Shown here: positions 57,126 through 64,000 of the stretch, piece after piece
Numbering within the stretch: the first letter of the stretch is position 1
Layout of the letters: every line of letters starts with the position of its first letter
Assembly: GCA_963776225.1 (NCBI GenBank)
Contig: CAVZLL010000003.1
Span: forward strand, 372,001 to 436,000
DNA: 64,000 bases
Reading direction: 5' to 3'
DNA from: Bog-756 sp963776225
GTDB lineage: Bacteria > Actinomycetota > Acidimicrobiia > Acidimicrobiales > RAAP-2
Translations under genes and position numbers: made by a program
Notes under the pieces: generated by a model
Databases searched by the model: none
Seen by the model: the letters and a program-made list of their open reading frames with translations, nothing else
Told to the model about the DNA's origin: nothing

Positions 57126-58574
57126 GTGAGCCAGCAGACGACCAGACCGGCGGTCCTCACCAACTTCGTCGGGGGCCGCCCGGTCGAGGCACGCTCGGAC
57201 GAGACGAGCGCCCTGGTCGACCCGAGCACCGGCGAGGAGTACCTGCGGGCTCCGGTCTCGGGCGCGGACGACGTCGATGCGGCCCTGGCCGCGGCGGCCG
57301 GCGCATTCCCCGGTTGGCGCGACGCCGTCCCTTCCGACCGCAGCCTCGCCCTCATCCGGATCGCCGATGCGATCGAGGCCCGGGCCGAGGAGCTGGTCGC
57401 GGTGGAGAGCGCCAACACCGGGAAGCCGGCGGCGGTGACCCTCTCCGAGGAGATCCCTCCCATGGTCGACCAGATCCGGTTCTTCGCCGGCGCGGCCCGC
57501 CACCTCGAGGGCAGGTCGTCGGGCGAGTACCTGGCCGACCACACCTCCATCATCCGCCGCGAGCCGATCGGGGTGTGCGCCGCGGTGACCCCGTGGAACT
57601 ACCCGATGATGATGGCGGTCTGGAAGTGGGCCCCGGCCATCGCCGCAGGCAACACGATGGTGCTCAAGCCGTCGGACACCACGCCCGCCTCGACCGTGCT
57701 GATGGCGGAGATCATGTCGGAGTTCCTGCCCGATGGCGTCTTCAACGTGATCTGTGGCGACCGCCGGACCGGACGGATGCTGGTCGGGCACCCGGTCCCG
57801 GCGATGGTGTCGATCACCGGGAGCGTCCGTGCCGGGATGGAGGTGGCCGAGTCGGCGTCGCACGACGTGAAGCGGGTCCATCTCGAGCTCGGGGGCAAGG
57901 CGCCGGTGGTGGTCTTCGACGACGCGGACCTCGCGTCGGCCGCCGAGGGCATCGCGGTGGCCGGCTACTTCAACGCGGGCCAGGACTGCACGGCCGCCAC
58001 CAGGGTGCTCGTCGGACCGGGCATCCACGACGACTTCGTGGCCGCGCTGGTCGAGCAGGCTCGGGCCCAGACCGTCGGCGGGATCGACGTCGGGGACGCC
58101 GATTTCGGCCCGCTCAACAACGCCGCCCAGTTGGCCCGGTTGCGCGGCTTCTTCGACCGGCTGCCCACCCACGCCGAGGTGGTGACCGGAGGGACACCGG
58201 TCGGGGACCGCGGGTTCTGCTTCGCCCCGTCGGTGGTGACCGGGCTCCACCAGGACGACGAGGCCGTCCAGGAGGAGCTCTTCGGTCCCGCGATCACCGT
58301 CCAGCGGTTCTCCGACGAGGAGCAGGCCGTCGCCTGGGCCAACGGCGTCCGCTACGGTCTCGCCTCCAGCGTGTGGACCCAGAACCACGGCCGGGCCATG
58401 CGCATGGCCAAGGCGCTCGACTTCGGGTGCGTCTGGATCAACACCCACATTCCGATCGTCGCCGAGATGCCCCACGGCGGATTCAAGCACTCCGGCTACG
58501 GCAAGGACCTCTCGTCGTACGGCTTCGAGGACTACACCCGCATCAAGCACGTCATGAGCTACATCGGTACCTGA
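57126..58574 (+). CDS. Aldehyde dehydrogenase, aminobutyraldehyde-type
   Basis: 482 residues from GTG 57126, with GGGAGGAAG upstream. AVTPWNYPMM, VHLELGGKAPVVV (catalytic Glu) and NAGQDCTAATRV (catalytic Cys) are intact. HGGFKHSGYGKDLSSYGFED followed by YTRIKHVM is the C-terminal signature of 4-aminobutyraldehyde/omega-aminoaldehyde dehydrogenases such as PatD. It would oxidise the aldehyde made by the divergent aminotransferase to a gamma-amino acid. An in-frame extension to 56973 exists but lacks a ribosome-binding site. Confidence 0.9.
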   Translation: MSQQTTRPAVLTNFVGGRPVEARSDETSALVDPSTGEEYLRAPVSGADDVDAALAAAAGAFPGWRDAVPSDRSLALIRIADAIEARAEELVAVESANTGKPAAVTLSEEIPPMVDQIRFFAGAARHLEGRSSGEYLADHTSIIRREPIGVCAAVTPWNYPMMMAVWKWAPAIAAGNTMVLKPSDTTPASTVLMAEIMSEFLPDGVFNVICGDRRTGRMLVGHPVPAMVSITGSVRAGMEVAESASHDVKRVHLELGGKAPVVVFDDADLASAAEGIAVAGYFNAGQDCTAATRVLVGPGIHDDFVAALVEQARAQTVGGIDVGDADFGPLNNAAQLARLRGFFDRLPTHAEVVTGGTPVGDRGFCFAPSVVTGLHQDDEAVQEELFGPAITVQRFSDEEQAVAWANGVRYGLASSVWTQNHGRAMRMAKALDFGCVWINTHIPIVAEMPHGGFKHSGYGKDLSSYGFEDYTRIKHVMSYIGT

Positions 58575-58738
58575 TACTGCTCCGTCTCGGCTCGGCGGCG
58601 TGTGGCGATGATTGAATGTGCCGCCCGGCGGGCCCATGCCCTCCCGAAGACCCTCAGGGCCACCTTCCGAGTTGGACTTGATGCGACAGTGCGTCGATCG
58701 GCTGTGTCCTTCCGCGGTGCAGCGCGGGGAAGACAGCC

Positions 58739-59980
58739 TCAGCTCGTGGGATGGGTCGTCAAACCCAACTCAAAGAGCGCCGACCGGAGCTGTTCAATCT
58801 GTTCGTCGCTGTGGAGAGCCGAGACGGTGATCCGGAGTCTGGAGCTGCCCGGAGCGACGGTGGGCGGACGAATCGCCGGCACCCATAGGCCCCTCTTCAG
58901 GAGGTTGGCAGAAGCAAACAGCGCATCGGCCTCATCACCGACGATCACCGGAATGATCGGTGAAGCGTGCCCCTGGCGACCCACAGCGCTGGCGATCTTC
59001 TCCACGGAGGATGATAGGCGTTTGTACAGAGGCCGTCCCAGTTCGGATCGGATGATTTCGATCGCGGCCAGGGCGGCGGCGGCGTCGGCGGGAGTGGGAG
59101 CCGTCGTGAAGATGTAGGGCCGGGCTCGGTTGACCAAGAGCTGCACGAAACGGGCCGGGCCAGCCACAAAGCCACCAAGGGAGCCCAATGTCTTTGAGAG
59201 GGTGCCCATCCGGAGGATGTCGGGGCGGGGGCGCGAACTGTTCCAATCAGGGAGAGAAGGAAGCTCGGGGCCGAGGACTGCATGCGCCTCGTCCAGTACC
59301 AGCAGGGCTCCGTGCCGTCCAGCGATGTCGACGAGACCGTCGAGGTCGACCGCATCGCCGTCCATCGAGAAGACCGTGTCCGACACGATGATCGTTCGGC
59401 CAGTCGACTCCCGAAGGAGTCTGTCGAGGTGTCCGAGATCCCGATGGGCAAAGACGGTCACGGCAGCGCGCGCCATTCTGCACCCGTCGATAATCGAGGC
59501 GTGATTGAGCTCATCCGAGAAGACGTGGGCATCCTCGGCGCCGTACGTGGTGAGCAGCGAAAGGTTGGCGGCATAGCCTGTGGAGAACAGCGCCGCCTGC
59601 TCACAGCGTTTCCACTCCGCCAGGGCTTCCTCCAGATGGCGATGGACCGGGCGGGAACCGGTGACCAGACGTGAAGCACCTGATCCGGTCCCCCATCGGT
59701 CGAGCGCGCGATGAGCGGCGTCCACGACCTTGGGATGGGACGCCAGGCCCAGGTAGTCGTTCGAAGCGAAGGAAACGACGGAAATTGGCTCACCAGTGTT
59801 GGCGTCCAGGAGACCCGCAGGCCCCATTGCATCAAACTCCCGAGGCTGACGCCATTGCTTTGCCGTCTCCACCTTGCGGCATGTGTCCTCGACCCACGCG
59901 TCCCACGACTGGATCAGGGGTCGGCGAGCGGAATTGACTCCAGGCGAGGTTGAGTCAAGCTTGGTTTCGTCGCCCCTCAT
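58739..59980 (-). CDS. bioF: 8-amino-7-oxononanoate synthase (KAPA synthase)
   Basis: 413 residues, class II PLP transferase. VSFASNDYLGLASHPKVVDA, LFSTGYAANLSLLTTYG, FSDELNHASIIDGCRMARA, LLVLDEAHAVLGPE and the PLP lysine in RMGTLSKTLGSLGGF follow BioF. It condenses pimeloyl-ACP or pimeloyl-CoA with alanine in biotin synthesis. It starts at ATG 59980, overlapping the bioA stop (ATGA). Third codon positions are less GC-rich than in the neighbouring genes, a possible sign of transfer of the pair. Confidence 0.9.
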   Translation of the reverse strand: MRGDETKLDSTSPGVNSARRPLIQSWDAWVEDTCRKVETAKQWRQPREFDAMGPAGLLDANTGEPISVVSFASNDYLGLASHPKVVDAAHRALDRWGTGSGASRLVTGSRPVHRHLEEALAEWKRCEQAALFSTGYAANLSLLTTYGAEDAHVFSDELNHASIIDGCRMARAAVTVFAHRDLGHLDRLLRESTGRTIIVSDTVFSMDGDAVDLDGLVDIAGRHGALLVLDEAHAVLGPELPSLPDWNSSRPRPDILRMGTLSKTLGSLGGFVAGPARFVQLLVNRARPYIFTTAPTPADAAAALAAIEIIRSELGRPLYKRLSSSVEKIASAVGRQGHASPIIPVIVGDEADALFASANLLKRGLWVPAIRPPTVAPGSSRLRITVSALHSDEQIEQLRSALFELGLTTHPTS

Positions 59981-61308
59981 GGTCGGTCCTCGTCGGTCAC
60001 CTCAAGGATCGACGAGGCCAACGCAACCACCACTCGATCGATTTCCTCGGTGGTCGTCGTCAGCGGGGGCATGACCACGACCACGTCCCCAAGCGGCCGA
60101 AGCAGAACGCCCCGACGGACCGCTCGCGCACAGACTCGGCGACCCCAGCGAGCCGATTTCGGCGGAGGCGCCAACTCGACCCCTACCATCAACCCGCATT
60201 GACGTATCTCTGCCACTCCGTCCAGGTCGGCCACTGAGTCGGTCAGCTGCTTGGAGAGATGGGCGGCCACAGAGGCCACGTTGGCGAGCACGTCCCACTC
60301 CTCGAAGAGCTGCAAGTGTCGGAGGGCCACAGCGCAAGCCAGAGCGTTTCCCCCATAGGAGTGGCCGTGGTAGAAGGTGCTCTCGCCGAGGTCCCGGCCG
60401 TTGAAGGTCTCGAACACCGATCCCGACGCCACGGTGGCTGACAACGGAAGGTAGCCGCCAGTGATGCCCTTTCCCAGGCACAACAAGTCCGGCCGGAACG
60501 CCGGGCCGGCCCACTCGGAGGCGAAGAGACGTCCGGTCCGGCCGAACCCGGTAGCCACCTCGTCACAGATCAGGAGCACTCCGAGTGATCGGCAGACCTC
60601 TCCCACCCGGGCGAGATCCTCTCGCTCGGCCACCAACATGCCCGACGCTCCCTGTACGAGGGGCTCGATCACCACCGCTGCGAGGGATTTGGCATGGGCC
60701 TCTATGCACTCGACCATCGTCGAGGCCCAGTCCGAACATGCATAGCCGGGGGTCCGGATCACAGGAAATCGAAGGGGGTCGAAGAGACCCGTTCCGAAAC
60801 CACCGTCCCCCAACGAGAGGGCACCTACGGTGTCTCCGTGGTAGGCGTCGCCCAGAGCGATGAACCGGTCGTGGCCCTCTTCGCCACGATTGATCCAATA
60901 CTGAAAGGCAACCTTCAAGGCCTGTTCCACGGCAACAGCTCCGTCCGAGCCGAACAGGACATGAGGGTCGGCCACCGGAACGACTGCAGCGAGGGCTTCA
61001 GCAAACTCCACAGAGGCACGGGATCCGTTGCCGAGCAAGGTGGTGTGGGCAACCTTACCCAGCTGGTCGATCACCGCGGCGTCGAGTTCGGGCAGGCGGT
61101 GGCCGAGAGTGGTGACCCACAGGGAGGAGATGGCGTCGAAGTATCGCTTCCCGTCGACGTCAATGAGTTCGCGGCCTTCAGCTCGCTCGACAATCACGGG
61201 AGAGTTGTCCGGGTAGGCAGTCATTTGCGTAAACCCGTGCCATACAACAGCGGCGTCTCTCGCCACCCACTGATCGACGGAGCGTTCAAAGGGTGGGGTG
61301 TCGTTCAT
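59977..61308 (-). CDS. bioA: Adenosylmethionine-8-amino-7-oxononanoate aminotransferase
   Basis: 443 residues. VWHGFTQMTAYPDNSPVIVE, DAISSLWVTTLGH, LGDAYHGDTVGALSLGDGG and the PLP lysine in LCLGKGITGGYLPLSAT match BioA, which converts KAPA to DAPA using S-adenosylmethionine. The Tyr/Trp residues of the BioA N-terminus are present (HGFTQM). bioF follows with a 4-base overlap. bioB and bioD are not in the window. Upstream, a promoter with good spacing is visible on the minus strand. Confidence 0.92.
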   Translation of the reverse strand: MNDTPPFERSVDQWVARDAAVVWHGFTQMTAYPDNSPVIVERAEGRELIDVDGKRYFDAISSLWVTTLGHRLPELDAAVIDQLGKVAHTTLLGNGSRASVEFAEALAAVVPVADPHVLFGSDGAVAVEQALKVAFQYWINRGEEGHDRFIALGDAYHGDTVGALSLGDGGFGTGLFDPLRFPVIRTPGYACSDWASTMVECIEAHAKSLAAVVIEPLVQGASGMLVAEREDLARVGEVCRSLGVLLICDEVATGFGRTGRLFASEWAGPAFRPDLLCLGKGITGGYLPLSATVASGSVFETFNGRDLGESTFYHGHSYGGNALACAVALRHLQLFEEWDVLANVASVAAHLSKQLTDSVADLDGVAEIRQCGLMVGVELAPPPKSARWGRRVCARAVRRGVLLRPLGDVVVVMPPLTTTTEEIDRVVVALASSILEVTDEDRP

Positions 61309-61360
61309 GTGCTGAGATTCTTGTCGACTCGCACGATCTGGTCGAACCGCCCCCTCCCCC

Positions 61361-61389
61361 GATATATCGAGGAGCCGTCAACTGATCAA
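61361..61389 (-). promoter_or_regulatory. Candidate promoter of bioA-bioF with palindrome over the -10 box
   Basis: On the minus strand, TTGATC (61384-61389) and TATATC (61361-61366) are exactly 17 bases apart. The palindrome CGATATATCG (61360-61369) covers the -10 box and could be an operator. The leader to bioA would be about 45 bases. Confidence 0.5.
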
Positions 61390-61550
61390 GAGCTGCCAGT
61401 TGGGCCGCTCGGCAAGACCGCCAAGTAGACGCTGGTCGCCGTCGGTGCCCTCCTCATAGCGTGAGGACGTTCCTGCTGCGCCGGCCGTTCTCCGCCGGTC
61501 GCCGGACCGCCTTCGACCCGGACGCTTGAGGTGCCGCCGGGAGGGTCCGT

Positions 61551-63254
61551 TCAGGCGTGGGTCTCCTGGTCGCGGGCCGAGGGGTCGATGCGGAACAGTC
61601 CCACCTCCGCGCCGAGATCCTCGGGAACCATGGTCGGCGTGTCGCGATTGAGGACCTCGCCACGGAAGAACGCGGGCCGCACCGACGCGTAGGCGACCAT
61701 CAGCACGATACCGATGACAACGGTGATCAGATCGATGAGGAACACGCCGCCGACGTTCCAGTGGGGCCAGAACGACATCTGCCAGCTGGTGGAGCTGTTC
61801 CCAGGGCCCCAGTAGTAATAGAGGTTGTAGCCGAGTGCGGAGAAGAGCATGATCCCGCCCAGGAGGGGAAAGATTCCACGGAACCAGAGGTTGCGCGCCG
61901 AGTCGCGCAAGGTGGACCGGTAGTACCAGACGCAGGAGAAGCCGGTCAGCCCGTAGTAGAACGCGATCATCACGCCGAGCGCCGACACCGCATCGGTGAT
62001 GACCGAACCCGCCGAGATGTAGTTCATGATCACGTACAGGATGATCGAGACGGTGCCCATCGCGACGGTGGAGACGCTGGGGGTGAGGAACCGCTTGTGG
62101 ATCCGTGAGAACGCCGAGGGGATGGCCTTGTAGACACTCATCGCCAGCGTGGTGCGCGCTGTCGGGAGTATCGTGGTCTGAGTCGAGGCGGCTGCTGAGC
62201 TGAGCACCATGAGCAACAGCAGGTGGGAGAGCACGCTGCCGAACCCGGATGTCCCGAACACCGACCGCCCGAGGACAGAGAGCACGTCGCCCTGGTTGGC
62301 CGTGTTCCCGAGACCGATCCCCGTCGTCCCGATCCCGGCATAGCTCTGCGCGGCCAGGATGACGAGCACGTACGTCACCAGCAGGACAACGGTGGAGAGC
62401 ACTGCCGCTTGGCCGGGAACGGTCGCCGGTTCGGCCGTCTCCTCGTTGACCGACACCGTCGTGTCCCACCCCCAGTAGATGAAGAGCATCAACAGGACCC
62501 CGTTGATGAAGTTGGAGGGTGAAGGGATCGAGAACGGGTTGAACCAGCTCAACGCCGGCGTGAGGTGTCCAGCGGGAGCGGTGCCGTTGCCGACCTTGAC
62601 CAGGGCCACCACCGAGAGGACGAGCAACATGGTGAGCTCGATGCCGAGAAAGACCTTTTGGAAGTTGGCCGACACCTCGATCCCCACATAGCAGACGACG
62701 GTCATGGCGACGATCCACATGACGCCGACAAGGAGCACCCATCCACTGCTGGGATTGGAGCCGATGTCGTTGGCGTTGAACAGGAGGAACAGGTACTGCC
62801 CGGCGATCTGAGCCAGGCTGGCCATCACCAGGACATCGGCGGCGATGAGGGCCCAGCCACCGGCCCAGCCTGTCTTCGGACCGAAGGTGCGGGCGCCCCA
62901 GGTGAACACGGTGCCGCAGTCGGGGTCGGCGTTGTTGAACTCCTTGTACCCGTAGGCGATGAACAGCATGGGGATGAAGGCGATCAGCGCGACGACAGGC
63001 GATTGCAGCCCGATGGCGACGATGACGAAACCGAGGGTGGCTGCCAGGCTGTAGGCAGGGGCCGTCGAGGCGACCCCGATGACGGTGCTCGACACCAGAC
63101 CGAGTGCCCCGGATTTGAGTCCCTTCTCGGCTGGGCGGGCCACCGGCGGGTTGAGCTCATCGATGGCCACGATCGACTCCGATCTCTCGACAGCGTTCGC
63201 CGCGCGCACGGACGAGCGCCGTTCTGTCGTGCCGTTGTCCGGCGCCTGGGTCAA
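61551..63254 (-). CDS. APC-superfamily amino acid/amine permease
   Basis: 567 residues with about 12-14 membrane helices. The first transport helix contains GALGLVSSTVIGVASTAPAY, and FNNADPDCGTVFTWGARTFG is the second family signature. The frame begins at TTG 63254, directly preceded in frame by a stop, so the true start may be this TTG or a GTG a few codons further in; the hydrophobic part is unaffected. Its position between biotin and alanine dehydrogenase genes, near the amine module, suggests uptake of an amino acid or polyamine. Confidence 0.9.
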   Translation of the reverse strand: MTQAPDNGTTERRSSVRAANAVERSESIVAIDELNPPVARPAEKGLKSGALGLVSSTVIGVASTAPAYSLAATLGFVIVAIGLQSPVVALIAFIPMLFIAYGYKEFNNADPDCGTVFTWGARTFGPKTGWAGGWALIAADVLVMASLAQIAGQYLFLLFNANDIGSNPSSGWVLLVGVMWIVAMTVVCYVGIEVSANFQKVFLGIELTMLLVLSVVALVKVGNGTAPAGHLTPALSWFNPFSIPSPSNFINGVLLMLFIYWGWDTTVSVNEETAEPATVPGQAAVLSTVVLLVTYVLVILAAQSYAGIGTTGIGLGNTANQGDVLSVLGRSVFGTSGFGSVLSHLLLLMVLSSAAASTQTTILPTARTTLAMSVYKAIPSAFSRIHKRFLTPSVSTVAMGTVSIILYVIMNYISAGSVITDAVSALGVMIAFYYGLTGFSCVWYYRSTLRDSARNLWFRGIFPLLGGIMLFSALGYNLYYYWGPGNSSTSWQMSFWPHWNVGGVFLIDLITVVIGIVLMVAYASVRPAFFRGEVLNRDTPTMVPEDLGAEVGLFRIDPSARDQETHA

Positions 63255-63298
63255 TCATGCTGATGTGACGTCTTCGCGTCAATAGTATGTCTTCGCTG

Positions 63299-63322
63299 GT
63301 CAGCGCCATCGTCAGCGCCACC
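63299..63322. repeat. Tandem 12-bp direct repeat upstream of the permease
   Basis: GTCAGCGCCATC and GTCAGCGCCACC lie side by side, differing in one base, about 45 bases from the permease start. TACTAT (minus, 63282-63287) between them and the gene is a possible -10 box. Confidence 0.5.
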
Positions 63323-63486
63323 ATCTCCCAGGGCGGTGGGCAGCTCCGGACTAGCATGCGTCTCGAGATGCACGCGGACCCCGCCCGCCGTCGCACCGTT
63401 GACGGTCCTACGAACAACGGCGGCATGTCGACCGTTGCGCGCCCGAGGACAGCCGCCCCACCGTGCTCTGCGACTGAGCCGCCGGA

Positions 63487-64000
63487 ATGATCGTCGGAGT
63501 ACCGAAGGAGCTCAAGGAGGACGAGTACCGGGTGGCGATGACCCCGGCCGGCGTGCGCGAGCTCACCGCCGCCGGGCACACGGTCTACGTCGAACGGGGG
63601 GCCGGCGAAGGCTCGTCCATCCCGGATACCCAGTTCGTGTCGACGGGTGCCACGATCGTGGACGACCCGAGGGACGTCTGGGCCGCGTCCGACCTCGTCC
63701 TCGGCGTGAAGGAACCGACCGTCGAGGAGTACCCCCGGCTGGCCCTGCGCACCGACCAGGTCCTCTTCACCTACCTCCACCTGGCTGCGTCCCGCGCCTG
63801 CACCGACGCCCTGGTCGCCGCCGGCAACACCGCGATCGCCTACGAGACCGTGCGTCTGGATGACGGGTCGCTCCCCCTCCTGACCCCGATGAGCGAGGTC
63901 GCGGGCCGGATGGCCCCCCTGGTGGGCTCCCACCACCTCATGCGACCCGGTAGGGGCCGCGGGACCCTGGTCTGCGGCGTACCCGGCGTGCGTGCCGCCA
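63487..64000 (+). CDS. ald: Alanine dehydrogenase, N-terminal part (continues past the right edge)
   Basis: 171 residues are visible. MIVGVPKELKEDEYRVAMTP is the start of the family, with the substrate-binding Arg and Lys; AAGHTVYVERGAGEGSSIPD, LFTYLHLAAS and LTPMSEVAGRMAPLVGSHHL follow, and the cofactor domain begins at GTLVCGVPGV. It interconverts L-alanine and pyruvate with NAD+, and could recycle the alanine formed when the aminotransferase uses pyruvate. It is divergent from the permease. Confidence 0.93.
   Translation, partial: MIVGVPKELKEDEYRVAMTPAGVRELTAAGHTVYVERGAGEGSSIPDTQFVSTGATIVDDPRDVWAASDLVLGVKEPTVEEYPRLALRTDQVLFTYLHLAASRACTDALVAAGNTAIAYETVRLDDGSLPLLTPMSEVAGRMAPLVGSHHLMRPGRGRGTLVCGVPGVRAA

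Overview
The window is high-GC, densely packed bacterial DNA. GTG and ATG starts are common, many neighbouring genes overlap by four bases (ATGA or GTGA), and several genes have a TANNNT -10 box only 5-8 bases before the start codon. A luciferase-like, probably F420-dependent oxidoreductase, P450 and acyl-CoA catabolic genes, Tat and lipoprotein signals and very large MBG/RCC1 repeat proteins all point to an actinobacterium. The repeat proteins in particular suggest Acidimicrobiia, but that placement is inference and no rRNA is present.

Layout. 0-5.4 kb: a catabolic block with a partial methylmalonate-semialdehyde dehydrogenase, SDR, cytochrome P450, enoyl-CoA hydratase and a DUF35/Ltp2-like thiolase fusion, consistent with side-chain or branched acyl-CoA degradation. 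5.4-18.8 kb: a secreted-protein zone with a Tat-exported phosphoesterase, a seven-bladed RCC1 protein, a beta-helix/TIG protein and a 2390-residue RCC1-MBG giant closed by a strong hairpin. 18.9-30.1 kb: tRNA(CAT) directly abutting a glycosyltransferase, a 55-residue zinc ribbon, an oxidoreductase/SnoaL pair, an aldehyde dehydrogenase, an acyltransferase-SGNH protein, an inositol-phosphatase-like gene and tRNA-Val. 30.1-36.9 kb: a visibly less GC-rich, island-like stretch after tRNA-Val with a YVTN propeller protein, lipoproteins, a flavin split-barrel protein, an intact IS110-family transposase, dodecin and the stub of a second IS110. 36.9-45.9 kb: SDR, SRPBCC, PAS-PAS-LuxR regulator, PilZ, a second 55-residue zinc ribbon, a D,D-carboxypeptidase-like protein, GNAT and exostosin, OsmC and arylamine N-acetyltransferase. 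45.9-53.7 kb: a Cys-paired seven-repeat secreted protein, SDR, a frameshifted flavin monooxygenase, VOC and DJ-1 proteins, a surface protein and an aquaporin-like channel. 53.7-64 kb: a probable polyamine/amine module (Lrp regulator, class III aminotransferase, FAD oxidoreductase, divergent aminobutyraldehyde-type dehydrogenase), bioA-bioF, an APC permease and the start of alanine dehydrogenase.

The most interesting material is around the two IS110 copies. Upstream of the intact transposase, and separately upstream of the truncated one, I can fold two successive stem / internal loop / terminal hairpin modules. That is the architecture known for IS110 bridge RNAs. The second copy would be an orphan bridge RNA left beside a 30-codon transposase stub. 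Other points worth attention are a recurring leaderless-promoter arrangement, a 711-bp higher-order repeat inside the giant MBG protein, several unrelated secreted proteins that each carry exactly seven repeats, and two 55-residue zinc-ribbon paralogues 20 kb apart. All structures and similarities were read by eye; no folding program or database search was run.
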